A model generated the notes under the pieces. The model was not told the origin of the DNA and ran no database searches. It worked only from the letters and a program-made list of their open reading frames with translations. This document shows, piece by piece, positions 22,499 through 30,623 of a stretch of DNA of 34,285 nt. The stretch is from Candidatus Levyibacteriota bacterium (GTDB lineage Bacteria; Patescibacteriota; Microgenomatia; Levybacterales; UBA12049): positions 1-34,285 of the forward strand of contig JACDET010000016.1 of assembly GCA_013816255.1 (NCBI GenBank). The letters are read 5' to 3'. The position numbers and the translations under genes are program-made. The stretch's first letter is position 1, and every line of letters begins with the position of its first letter.

Positions 22499-23293
22499 AT
22501 GAAAAAATACATCTATCTACTCACAATAATCCTTTTTGGACTTATCACAGCTCCAGCGTATGCTACAACAAATACTACTCCCGCTCCAACTAAAGCAGAT
22601 GGGGTTGCAGGCAAGCTTGATGATCAGATAAATCAACTCAAAGAAAAAATCGCCTCACGCGTGTCTGAACTTAATTTAGTTGAAAAACGAGGAATGATCG
22701 GAACAGTGACTGAAGTAAAAGGAAATCAAATCACATTAACTGATGTCGCTGGTAATACAAGATTTATTGATGTTGATGAGATTACCAAATTTGCGTCAGC
22801 TGGAACAACTGGTACATTCGGTTTGTCTGATATAACAAGTGGAGCAAAGATAAGCGTTTTAGGAATTTATAACAAACAATCAAAGCGTATGTTGGCACGG
22901 TTTATCAAGACATATGCACCTCCCACAATCTATAGTGGAGCGATTACCGCGATTGACGCAAAGGCTTTCCAAATCACTGTTACAACTCCTGAACAGAAAT
23001 CAGTAAAAGTCGATATCGATACTGCAACCAAACTTTTTTCATATGCTCAAGCCGATGGCATGGTTAAATATGGATTCTCCCGTCTTGCAGTTGGTGATAG
23101 AATCACATTTGCCGGTTCCCCTGATAAAGCTGATGCCAATCTCATCGCAGCAGACCGGCTCGTTGATTTTATTGACCTACCTAAAGATCCACGAGTAGTA
23201 GTAACAGGAACAACAACAGCCAGCCCAGCTGCATCAATTGCACCAGTAACGCCAACAGCAGCAACCAATAGAAACGCAGCACCAGCCCGTTAA
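22499..23293 (+). CDS. Secreted DUF5666-like protein
   Basis: A 264-residue protein with a classic signal peptide: KK start, hydrophobic core YIYLLTIILFGLITA and a cleavage site near APAYA-T (about 22/23). The rest has two copies of a beta unit of the kind GTVTEVKGNQITLTD... and GAITAIDAKAFQITVTT..., each followed by VGDRI/GAKISV, which resembles DUF5666-type OB-like repeats. The C-terminus is a Thr/Ala/Pro-rich tail, probably disordered or glycosylated. It may serve at the cell surface; no enzyme motif. Followed after 3 nt by the M24 peptidase gene, so they are likely cotranscribed. Confidence 0.78.
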   Translation: MKKYIYLLTIILFGLITAPAYATTNTTPAPTKADGVAGKLDDQINQLKEKIASRVSELNLVEKRGMIGTVTEVKGNQITLTDVAGNTRFIDVDEITKFASAGTTGTFGLSDITSGAKISVLGIYNKQSKRMLARFIKTYAPPTIYSGAITAIDAKAFQITVTTPEQKSVKVDIDTATKLFSYAQADGMVKYGFSRLAVGDRITFAGSPDKADANLIAADRLVDFIDLPKDPRVVVTGTTTASPAASIAPVTPTAATNRNAAPAR

Positions 23294-23296
23294 TCC

Positions 23297-24391
23297 ATGG
23301 AATCCCGCTTAAAAAAACTCCGACAAATTCTCACAGAACAATCCCTCGATGCAGTACTTATCTCATCTGTACCAAATATTTATTATTTAACTGGATATGG
23401 AGGTTTCTTTACAGAAGATCGTGATGCGTATCTTTTTATTACGCACCACAATGCATATCTTATAACCAATGCACTCTACTTCACTGCTGTCAAAGAACAA
23501 GTGACACATGTTGAGGTTCGCGAATGGTCATCCAAGAATACAATTGCAAAAATCATATCTGATCTTGCCCGCGAAAATAACGTTAATGATTGTGGTTTTG
23601 AAGATAATGACTTACGTGTTTCAGAATATACGACGTTATCCTCTGTTGCAACAACTCTCCAACCTATCGATTTAGAAATGTTTCGTGCAATAAAGAATGA
23701 TGATGAAATTGAAGCAATTAAAGGCGCTTGCGCAATCGGAGACAAAGCATTTACGTATATACAAACACAGCTTACGTCTGGCATAACAGAATCAGCGCTA
23801 GCAAATGCACTTGAGTTATTTATCAAACAACAGCAGACAGACATTTCATTCCATTCAATTGTCGCTTTTGGTAAAAACGCTGCTGTCCCCCATCATTTGT
23901 CAGGTGCAGATCAATTAAAATCAAACATGTCTGTGCTCGTAGATTTCGGAGTGAAATATCAAAATTACTGTTCAGACATGACACGGACATTATTCTATGG
24001 CAAAGCAACCGCTGAACAGAAACGGATTTATACAACAGTACAAGAAGCACAACAACGAGCAATTATGGCATTGGAGAAGGCATTACAAAAGACCAAACCT
24101 GAAAAAATAGCTATGAAAGATATTGATCAAGTTGCGCGCGAGTATATAATGTCGCAAGGATATCCATCGATTCCACATACACTCGGACATGGAATAGGTT
24201 TGGAAGTACATGAAGGATTTAGACTCTATCCAAAAGCTCCTTGGCATTTTGCAAATGGTATGGTATTTTCAATTGAACCTGGTATATATTTGCCTGAAAC
24301 CGCAGGTGTGAGAATTGAAGATCTCTTTGCTATAAAGGATAACCAGCTCATAAAACTTACCCATTCTCCAAGAAATCTGATTGAAATATAA
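23297..24391 (+). CDS. M24 aminopeptidase (Xaa-Pro peptidase)
   Basis: A 364-residue dinuclear-metal peptidase that releases or cleaves Xaa-Pro residues. N-terminal creatinase-like domain (about 1-135), then the pita-bread domain with all five ligands: Asp216 and Asp227 (DFGVKYQNYCSDMTR), His298 (GHGIGLEVHE), Glu327 (EPGIY) and Glu341 (RIED). Length and order match PepQ/PepP. No signal peptide, so cytoplasmic. It begins 3 nt after the stop of the secreted-protein gene. The end is 1 nt from the convergent small membrane-protein gene. Confidence 0.94.
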   Translation: MESRLKKLRQILTEQSLDAVLISSVPNIYYLTGYGGFFTEDRDAYLFITHHNAYLITNALYFTAVKEQVTHVEVREWSSKNTIAKIISDLARENNVNDCGFEDNDLRVSEYTTLSSVATTLQPIDLEMFRAIKNDDEIEAIKGACAIGDKAFTYIQTQLTSGITESALANALELFIKQQQTDISFHSIVAFGKNAAVPHHLSGADQLKSNMSVLVDFGVKYQNYCSDMTRTLFYGKATAEQKRIYTTVQEAQQRAIMALEKALQKTKPEKIAMKDIDQVAREYIMSQGYPSIPHTLGHGIGLEVHEGFRLYPKAPWHFANGMVFSIEPGIYLPETAGVRIEDLFAIKDNQLIKLTHSPRNLIEI

Positions 24392-24392
24392 A

Positions 24393-24533
24393 TTATTTAT
24401 GCGAAGATTTATGGTGCGGTCGTTCTTCTTTTGGACCATACTTAAGTGTAGGATAAACAAGAATAGCAATAGCAAGCAACATAATAGTTCCAGAAATATA
24501 GAAAGCTTCGAGTGGTCCAATAAGTATATTCAT
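24393..24533 (-). CDS. Small membrane protein (46 aa)
   Basis: One transmembrane helix (AFYISGTIMLLAIAILVYP) followed by a basic His/Lys-rich tail (EERPHHKSSHK). The start ATG at 24533 overlaps the stop of the upstream small gene as ATGA, which supports a coupled pair. A longer frame to 24602 would extend into that gene. No family recognised. Confidence 0.6.
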   Translation of the reverse strand: MNILIGPLEAFYISGTIMLLAIAILVYPTLKYGPKEERPHHKSSHK

Positions 24534-24760
24534 ACGTTTTTTTTCTTTCCTAATAATAACAAGCTTGTTCCTAGACAAATGAAAGCTATTATTAAACCCC
24601 ATACTACAATAAAAATATCAATCCTGTCAACGCCGGTAAAAAGTGGACTAAAAATACTTGCTAAGAACACTAAGCTTAGGTTTGAAGCAAACTCAGCCAC
24701 TTGCCTTATCTGGTCTCTATTTAATCTATACATATTTCTATAATACCACCTTTTACTCAT
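24530..24760 (-). CDS. Small two-helix membrane protein (76 aa)
   Basis: A basic N-terminus (MSKRWYYRNMYRLNRDQIRQ) and two transmembrane helices (about 23-40 and 49-70), ending in KKKNV. The ATGA overlap with the next small gene suggests one operon and a shared role. Upstream region has no clear promoter; a divergent gene starts 38 nt away. Function unknown. Confidence 0.62.
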   Translation of the reverse strand: MSKRWYYRNMYRLNRDQIRQVAEFASNLSLVFLASIFSPLFTGVDRIDIFIVVWGLIIAFICLGTSLLLLGKKKNV

Positions 24761-24762
24761 AC

Positions 24763-24792
24763 TTGCATTCGTTGACAATTCTCCGCTATAGT
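24763..24792 (+). promoter_or_regulatory. Promoter of the 112-aa/619-aa operon (leaderless)
   Basis: TTGCAT (24763-24768), 18-nt spacer, TATAGT (24787-24792), then 6 nt to the ATG at 24799. A competing TTGACA (24772-24777) is at 9 nt from the -10, so it is unlikely to serve it. Confidence 0.6.
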
Positions 24793-24798
24793 AAATGT

Positions 24799-25137
24799 AT
24801 GGCCGATCCCGCAATGCAATCAATCGTCACAGATGTCGAAAAAGAATTACTTGAAGCAATCATCACCAATCTAAAAGCTGAGCTTTTGACCGAAGATCAA
24901 GCACAACAATTGGCCAAAGAGTTCTTGGCGCTCTTGCCGATGGAAGACAAAAGAGATCTTCTGGATAAACTCTACAAACTCAGCAAAGCCCATGTCGAAG
25001 CCAAAGGCGTGTATCTCAAATATGCAAAACCTTTTGAAGAAGAAGATCGGCAAAGAAAACTCACCCTTATGAGCCAACACATCCAAGACGGCAAAATCGA
25101 ACACGCAATCAATGTCGCGAAAGGAGTAGCCAACTAA
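24799..25137 (+). CDS. Helical protein of unknown function (112 aa)
   Basis: An all-helical, highly charged protein (VEKELLEAIITNLKAELLTEDQAQQLAKEF...) with no membrane segment and no Cys. I do not recognise a family. The start at 24799 is set by the promoter just before it; a frame from 24658 would cover that promoter. It overlaps the next gene by one base (TAATG), so the two are translated as a coupled pair and likely work together. Confidence 0.72.
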   Translation: MADPAMQSIVTDVEKELLEAIITNLKAELLTEDQAQQLAKEFLALLPMEDKRDLLDKLYKLSKAHVEAKGVYLKYAKPFEEEDRQRKLTLMSQHIQDGKIEHAINVAKGVAN

Positions 25138-26996
25138 TGGCTGGCGAAACTCCATCATCAATAACAGCTCCTCCTGTAGAATCAGGTACAAGAACGCCTG
25201 ATATTTCCGGTGCTGATGTAAAAGGCGGAGACGGCGCAAGTCAAATGGGAGACATGAAAGGTGAAAATTCTCCTGTTAAAACTTTTATAGCTGCTATAGA
25301 AAGTAATAGAGCTGCTAATGAAGCAAATGCTGATCCAAAAGCTGCTGAAGATACACTACAAGATATTGCAGATGGAACTGTGGATAAAACTGATACTCCG
25401 ACGAACCTCTTGAGCCCGGACGGGAGCGGTCCGTATGTGAATACTCCTGCTGGGAGAGCAGAAGCCAATCGTAATGGCATGGGGCCAAGAGAAGCAGCAC
25501 AACCTAGTGACGGTAAACTGACGCTTGCCGGTTTTAAGGATAGTAATAATCCAATAGTTGAAGCTGCTCCTCCTCCTGTTGATGCAGCCGCAGCCAATAC
25601 ATCATCTGGGGAACAATCAAATGCCGATGGAAATCAAGCAGATCATCGAGTAGGAGCTGGTATGAATCCCGATATGGCGGCAAACGTTGCACGAGCCCGA
25701 GAACAAATCGCTCAAGAACAAGCCGGTGTTAATCAAACTTCCACAACTGAAGGAGCGAAATATAATGTTGCGGGGGCAAATCCAGATATGGCTGCAGCTG
25801 TTGCCAAAGCAGATGGCCAAGATCCAGACGCTGCAAGACAAAGAGCGCAAGCAGAAAATGATACTGCACAAAGATTAGCTACTGAAAATGCTGCAACAGG
25901 TGGTGTAGAACAACCTGACTCTTCTACAGATGGCGCTCCAGGTACTCCCGATGCACAAAGTGAAAACACTGGAGATGGAACCGATGCAGCAGAACCAATT
26001 GAACCTGCGCAAGGAGATGCTCCCAACACAAATCCTGATTCTTCCACTGATGATTCCGAGTCGCCAGCAGATGCAACACGAGACCCTGATCGCTTTTTCA
26101 CTGATGAAGAGGCTGCACAATATAAAGATGGCATTAAAAGGATCAAATCTGCAGGACCTATGGGAAGAGTTTTTACTAGAATGGGAAATAGATTACAAGC
26201 AGGTGTACAAAAACACAAACAAAATGTGGCTGTTCGCAAAGCAGACAGAGCAGATAGGGTTCAAGTTAAAGCAGATCGTTTACAACAAAAGGCTGATGGA
26301 GCAAAAGTAAAAGCTGAAGCCTATGCGCAAAAGATTAATCCTGAGGCAAAACCAACTCCTGGAGCAGAAACAACTACGCCTGCTCCTGAAGCACAAACCA
26401 CTCCACCAGTTGAAGCAGCGAAAGCTTCCCCTACTGCACCTGAGCAAGCAAAGAATGAAAATCCTCCACTGGTAGAAGCAACACCTGAAGGAGTTGTAGC
26501 CGAAGCAGAACAAGTTGCAAGAGAGGCTGTAGAATCGTCTGAATCTGGAAGTGAAGACAAAGCAGATAAAGAACAGACTCCTGAACAAAAGGCTCGTGCC
26601 GAAAAAATGCAGTTGGTTGAGGGAGCACAGAAATTGGCTAGTATGGGAATTGATATCAATAGTGAAGGCGGAAAGAAATTGCTTGAAATGATGGTGGACA
26701 ATCCACAGTTCGCGGCAGAATTCAACAAAGCAACATCATCGGCTGAAGCAGACATAGAAATCGTAAGACCTGAAGGAGCAGCAGCGGCAGCAGATGTAAA
26801 GGCAGATGCTCTTGATGATCAGATAGAACAGGCAAAAGAAGCTGGTGACACGAAAGAGGTTCAGCGGCTTGGTTTTCTTAGAGGATTATTAAAAGCTCTT
26901 GCACTTGCTCTTACGGTAGTGGCAACAAGCACAGCAACATATGCTGCCGGCGTTGGTGGGGGCATTGCCAAAGAAGCAGTAACAACTCCAAAGTGA
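25137..26996 (+). CDS. Large disordered protein with C-terminal membrane anchor (619 aa)
   Basis: Residues 1-330 are Ala/Gly/Asn/Asp/Pro/Ser-rich and look disordered; they hold two copies of a motif NPDMAAxVAxA (178-187 and 215-225). Residues 330-400 are Lys/Arg/Gln/Ala-rich and should form a long basic helix or coiled coil (RIKSAGPMGRVFTRMGNRLQ... RADRVQVKADRLQQKA). A second acidic/Pro-rich part follows (405-485), then a short helical domain with MGIDINSEGGKKLLEMMVDNPQFAAEF, and a hydrophobic helix at about 579-606 (GFLRGLLKALALALTVVAT). There is no Cys and no Trp. No N-terminal signal peptide, so if membrane-bound it is a tail anchor with a cytoplasmic body. No known family; coupled to the 112-aa gene. 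Confidence 0.78.
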   Translation: MAGETPSSITAPPVESGTRTPDISGADVKGGDGASQMGDMKGENSPVKTFIAAIESNRAANEANADPKAAEDTLQDIADGTVDKTDTPTNLLSPDGSGPYVNTPAGRAEANRNGMGPREAAQPSDGKLTLAGFKDSNNPIVEAAPPPVDAAAANTSSGEQSNADGNQADHRVGAGMNPDMAANVARAREQIAQEQAGVNQTSTTEGAKYNVAGANPDMAAAVAKADGQDPDAARQRAQAENDTAQRLATENAATGGVEQPDSSTDGAPGTPDAQSENTGDGTDAAEPIEPAQGDAPNTNPDSSTDDSESPADATRDPDRFFTDEEAAQYKDGIKRIKSAGPMGRVFTRMGNRLQAGVQKHKQNVAVRKADRADRVQVKADRLQQKADGAKVKAEAYAQKINPEAKPTPGAETTTPAPEAQTTPPVEAAKASPTAPEQAKNENPPLVEATPEGVVAEAEQVAREAVESSESGSEDKADKEQTPEQKARAEKMQLVEGAQKLASMGIDINSEGGKKLLEMMVDNPQFAAEFNKATSSAEADIEIVRPEGAAAAADVKADALDDQIEQAKEAGDTKEVQRLGFLRGLLKALALALTVVATSTATYAAGVGGGIAKEAVTTPK

Positions 26997-27026
26997 TAAC
27001 TATTTCTTCATATATCCGCAACAATA

Positions 27027-27035
27027 TGTTATTAT
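27027..27035 (+). promoter_or_regulatory. Extended -10 of hisS (near-leaderless)
   Basis: TGtTATTAT (27027-27035), 9 nt to the ATG at 27045; leader about 2-3 nt. Overlapping TATAAA (27033-27038) would give zero leader. No good -35. Confidence 0.5.
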
Positions 27036-27044
27036 AAAGCTGTT

Positions 27045-28271
27045 ATGAAAACCCAAACACTTAAAGGATTCCGTGATTTTTTGCCGCAAGATGCGCGGAA
27101 AAGACAATTTGTTATTTCACAACTCAAAACGGTTTTTGAGACATTTGGATTTGAGCCATTAGAAACTCCGACGCTTGAATACGAAGAAGTATTGGCTGGT
27201 AAATACGGTGAAGAGGGCGAAAAATTGATGTACCGTTTTGAAGATAATGGAAAAAGACGTGTTGCAATGCGTTATGACCAAACCGTCCCCCTCGCCCGTG
27301 TCGTCGCGCAATACGGTTCGGCGACAACACCTGATGGGCAACCACTTTTACCAATGCCATTCAAAAGGTACCAGATCCAAAATGTCTGGCGGGCTGAAAA
27401 TACACAGAAGGGACGCTACCGCGAATTTCTCCAATGCGATATTGATAGCGTCGGGTTAAACTCTCTCGCTGTTGACAGTGAAATAGTCGCGCTTGTCGCT
27501 CGAGCACTTACGGTGCTAGGATTCCAGGAATACCGCATACTCATCAATGACCGCCGAGTATTTGGCGATTTGCCTATTGAAGCAATCATAACAATTGATA
27601 AGCTCAAAAAGATCGGTGCTGATGGTGTGAAGAAAGAACTAGTCGCAAAAGGATTTTCAGAGGACGCATTGGACAAAGTACAAAACGCACAACTCCCCGA
27701 CTCTGTCAGAGAAGTCATAGCAACTGCCAAGAAGATGGGTGCTGATGAAAGCGCAATTGTCTTTGAACCAACGCTCGCGCGTGGACTGGATTATTACACA
27801 GGAATGATCATTGAAGTAGAGATCCCACAATACACAGTCGGATCAGTTGGTGGCGGCGGTCGGTATGATAATTTGCTTGGACTCTTTAGTAATAAAGACT
27901 TTCCTGCAGTAGGTTTTGCCTTCGGTTTTGACCGCATCATCGAAGCCATGACCGAACAAAATCTTTTCCCTGAAAACCTCATTGCAACAGCTTCTGTTCT
28001 TGTTACAGTCTTTGGCGCAGAATATACAGAGGCATCGATAGAGGTAGCTCAAACATTACGCGCGCGCGGTATCACAACAGAACTCTGGCTTGAGGAGACG
28101 ACAAAGATGGACAAACAACTGAAATACGCTAATCAAAAAAATATTCCTTATGTTGTGGTCATTGGACCTGAGGAGATAGAGAGAAAGTATGTCACACTAA
28201 AGAATATGAAAACCCGCACACAACAACAAGTCACAATTGAAGAAGCAATCTCCAACATCAAAGCCAATTAG
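27045..28271 (+). CDS. hisS: Histidyl-tRNA synthetase
   Basis: Charges tRNA-His. The 408-residue class II synthetase shows motif 1 near RKRQFVISQLKTVFETFGFEPLETPTLEYEE, motif 2 with AMRYDQTVPLARVVAQY and RYREFLQCDIDSVG, the histidine-specific segment LARGLDYYTGMIIEV, and motif 3 GGGGRYDNLLGLF...AVGFAFGFDRI. The C-terminal anticodon-binding domain (from about 320) is complete. Start is the first Met before TLKGFRDFLP, the family opening. The unit stands alone with its own promoter. Confidence 0.97.
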   Translation: MKTQTLKGFRDFLPQDARKRQFVISQLKTVFETFGFEPLETPTLEYEEVLAGKYGEEGEKLMYRFEDNGKRRVAMRYDQTVPLARVVAQYGSATTPDGQPLLPMPFKRYQIQNVWRAENTQKGRYREFLQCDIDSVGLNSLAVDSEIVALVARALTVLGFQEYRILINDRRVFGDLPIEAIITIDKLKKIGADGVKKELVAKGFSEDALDKVQNAQLPDSVREVIATAKKMGADESAIVFEPTLARGLDYYTGMIIEVEIPQYTVGSVGGGGRYDNLLGLFSNKDFPAVGFAFGFDRIIEAMTEQNLFPENLIATASVLVTVFGAEYTEASIEVAQTLRARGITTELWLEETTKMDKQLKYANQKNIPYVVVIGPEEIERKYVTLKNMKTRTQQQVTIEEAISNIKAN

Positions 28272-28340
28272 TTGTTCTATTCCGCAAACTCTTCAACTGG
28301 TCTATACTAATTACGAAGCACTAAAACCTAATCACTGATT

Positions 28341-29267
28341 ATGAAACTGTCCAAAGTTCAACTCGCAATTATAGCTCTCGTCTTTTGCAATATTATATGG
28401 GGAGCATCATTCCCTATTTATAAGTGGGCATTAGAAAATCTTGAACCTTTCACATTTGCTTACATCCGTTTTTTTCTTGGGACGCTTATCATTTTTCCAT
28501 TTGTGGCAAACCGGCTTAAAATTCAACGGAAAGATTACTTGCGAGTACTGGCCCTTGCTCTTACAGGTGTTACGCTCACTGTCTCCTTTTGGTTCTTGGG
28601 ATTACAAATGGCTATAAGTATTAATGCTCCTATTATCGGTTCTACTGGCCCAATCTTTTTACTTATCTTTGCTTTTATTTTCTTGCATGAAAAATTAAAA
28701 ACAAAAACGATAATTGGTACAGTCGTAAGTCTTATGGGCGTAATGTTTATTGTTTTCCGACCTGCTCTTGAAGCAGGAAGCAGTGGATCAATACTCGGCA
28801 ATATATTCTTTCTCCTTGCTACACTTTCAGGTATTATTCATGCATTACTGATAAAAAAGATTGTTACAAAGTATAATCTCTTAACACTTACCTTTTGGAC
28901 TTTTCTTATCGGTTCAACGGCACTCTTACCTCTTGCACTTTATGAAACGTACACCTATGGGTTCCTTGAAGGGTTAAATCAACAAGGAGTAGCTGGGCTT
29001 TTCTATGGAACAGTCTTTTCATCTGTTATCGCATATTCTCTCTTAGCGTTTGGATTAAAATATATCCAAGCAAATGAAGTCGGGATCTTTTCATATATAG
29101 ATCCTATTATCGCTGCAATGATTGCCATGCCCCTTTTGGGTGAAGAAATAACAGTTACTTATCTTTTTGGTTCTCTTCTCGTATTTTTAGGTATTTACAT
29201 TGCTGAAGGTAGATTACAATATCACCCATTTCATAGGCTCAAAAAGCATATACGACCTCCTGCTTGA
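28341..29267 (+). CDS. EamA-family (DMT superfamily) transporter
   Basis: A 308-residue drug/metabolite-type transporter with ten predicted helices in two EamA repeats. It opens QLAIIALVFCNIIWGASFPIYKWALENLEPFTFAYIRF, typical of EamA, and the second half contains LAFGLKYIQANEVGIFSYIDPIIAAMIAMPLLGE, the repeat signature ahead of helix 9. Substrate cannot be told. A TATACT near 28303 lies about 32 nt upstream of the ATG. The stop TGA overlaps the -35 of rpmE. Confidence 0.9.
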   Translation: MKLSKVQLAIIALVFCNIIWGASFPIYKWALENLEPFTFAYIRFFLGTLIIFPFVANRLKIQRKDYLRVLALALTGVTLTVSFWFLGLQMAISINAPIIGSTGPIFLLIFAFIFLHEKLKTKTIIGTVVSLMGVMFIVFRPALEAGSSGSILGNIFFLLATLSGIIHALLIKKIVTKYNLLTLTFWTFLIGSTALLPLALYETYTYGFLEGLNQQGVAGLFYGTVFSSVIAYSLLAFGLKYIQANEVGIFSYIDPIIAAMIAMPLLGEEITVTYLFGSLLVFLGIYIAEGRLQYHPFHRLKKHIRPPA

Positions 29268-29292
29268 ATTGAGCGTAGTATTCTTGTATAAT
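29264..29292 (+). promoter_or_regulatory. Promoter of rpmE (leaderless)
   Basis: TTGAAT (29264-29269), 17-nt spacer, TATAAT (29287-29292), then 7 nt to the ATG at 29300. The -35 overlaps the stop codon of the transporter gene. Confidence 0.75.
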
Positions 29293-29299
29293 AGGATCA

Positions 29300-29599
29300 A
29301 TGAAAACAAATACACACCCACAATATTTTGAGCAAGCTCAAGTTGTTTGCGTTTGCGGTAATAAATTTAGTGTAGGTTCCACACACGAAAAAATCAACGT
29401 CGAATTATGCTACAAATGTCACCCATTCTATACAGGTGAACAAAGGTTTGTCGATGCAGCTTCACGTATCCAGAAATTCGCAGACAAACAGAAAAAAGCT
29501 ACAGAATACAAAGCAACCGTTACAAAGAAAGTTGAAGAGAAAAAAGAACGACAAGACGGCGCAAAATCTCTCCGAGAAATGCTCATGGGCCTTAAGTAG
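29300..29599 (+). CDS. rpmE: Ribosomal protein bL31 (zinc form) with C-terminal extension
   Basis: A protein of the large subunit that bridges to the 30S head. MKTNTHPQYFEQAQVVCVCGNKFSVGST and ELCYKCHPFYTG carry the zinc ligands Cys-x-Cys and Cys-x-x-Cys, followed by the family's Q-RFVDAASRIQKF. Past residue ~60 is a Lys/Glu-rich tail (VEEKKERQDGAKSLREMLMGLK) longer than in E. coli bL31 (70 residues). The zinc-binding type is present, so it is the zinc-requiring paralog. prfA follows after about 130 nt, as in many bacteria. Confidence 0.94.
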   Translation: MKTNTHPQYFEQAQVVCVCGNKFSVGSTHEKINVELCYKCHPFYTGEQRFVDAASRIQKFADKQKKATEYKATVTKKVEEKKERQDGAKSLREMLMGLK

Positions 29600-29639
29600 C
29601 AACCTCACGTTATACATCTTCACGCTTATGTTATTTATT

Positions 29640-29731
29640 CATCCTTGCATAACTTCCAACCAAGATTTAAGATTTATGAAATAAGATTAAAGAATTCTTA
29701 AATCATACATCCTTAATCTGAAATCATTATT
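29640..29731. repeat. Imperfect AT-rich inverted repeat before prfA
   Basis: GATTTAAG and CTTAAATC, and AAGATTAA/TTAATCT, pair within about 70 nt of AT-rich spacer. It is likely a spacer or attenuator of no known function. Confidence 0.45.
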
Positions 29732-30622
29732 ATGAACGATTACCGTTATACCCAAATAGAAGAACTCGACAAACAAATCCAAGAAACGAAAGCATTATTG
29801 GAAGATCCTGCTATGAAAGAACTGGCAGAACTTGAGATTGCAGAACTTGAAGCACAGAAGAAAGTACTTGAAGATGGTATCGCCGCGTCCAATACCAAAG
29901 ATGAACATAGCTATGACATACGTAACATCATGCTTGAGCTCAGTGGAGCAGCCGGTGGAGATGAGGCTAAATTATGGGCTGAAGAATTGATGCGGATGTA
30001 CACACGATCAGGTCAAAGAAAAGGGTACCACGTCGAACAGCTTGAAGAAAACGTCATCAAGATTGTCGGTAAAGGTGCATTTGGTGCATTCAAATATGAA
30101 GCTGGCGTGCATCGTGTCCAACGAATTCCAGCGACAGAAAAGAAAGGCCGCGTGCATACTTCAACTGCTACAGTCTCCATTCTTCCTGAGCTTGATGATA
30201 TCGACTTACACATAAGTGATGACGACATCGATTTTGAAGCCTTTCGCTCAGGTGGTCACGGCGGACAGAACGTAAATAAAGTGAGTACTGCTGTAAGACT
30301 CAAACACAAACCATCAGGTATCGTTGTCACAACCTCTGTCGAACGTTCACAACTACAGAACCGGGAGATCGCCATGCAACTGCTCCGTGCCAAACTCTGG
30401 GAAATAGAGATTACCAAACGGGAAAATGAGATATCATCCCTTAGATCAACGCAAGTCGGCCGTGGAGATAGATCTGAAAAGATTAAAACCTACAACTTCC
30501 CACAAGATAGACTCACAGATCATAGAATAAACAAATCTTGGAAAAATCTCCCAATCATCCTTGCAGGTGATATTCCAGATGCCAAAGAAGAACTCGAAAC
30601 CCTCAATCAAGAATCTGCATAA
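29732..30622 (+). CDS. prfA: Peptide chain release factor 1, short N-terminus
   Basis: RF1 reads UAA and UAG and releases the peptide. The 296-residue protein has the codon-recognition motif PAT in HRVQRIPATEKKGRVHTST (PxT type, so RF1, not RF2) and the catalytic GGQ in SGGHGGQNVNKVS, then the NFPQDRLTDHRI segment of domain 3. Compared with E. coli RF1 (360 residues) the first ~55 residues are missing, so domain 1 is reduced; MNDYRYTQIEELDKQI aligns inside it. Presence of a UAG-reading factor bears on the amber-split GNAT gene. An imperfect inverted repeat lies upstream. Confidence 0.95.
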   Translation: MNDYRYTQIEELDKQIQETKALLEDPAMKELAELEIAELEAQKKVLEDGIAASNTKDEHSYDIRNIMLELSGAAGGDEAKLWAEELMRMYTRSGQRKGYHVEQLEENVIKIVGKGAFGAFKYEAGVHRVQRIPATEKKGRVHTSTATVSILPELDDIDLHISDDDIDFEAFRSGGHGGQNVNKVSTAVRLKHKPSGIVVTTSVERSQLQNREIAMQLLRAKLWEIEITKRENEISSLRSTQVGRGDRSEKIKTYNFPQDRLTDHRINKSWKNLPIILAGDIPDAKEELETLNQESA

Positions 30623-30623
30623 T

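Noticed and set aside
25241-26755. Long antisense frames opposite the 619-aa gene (up to 168 codons)
   Set aside because: They mirror the low-complexity Ala/Pro/Ser codons of the real gene, have Ser/Cys/Ala-rich nonsense composition and lack starts with any signal.
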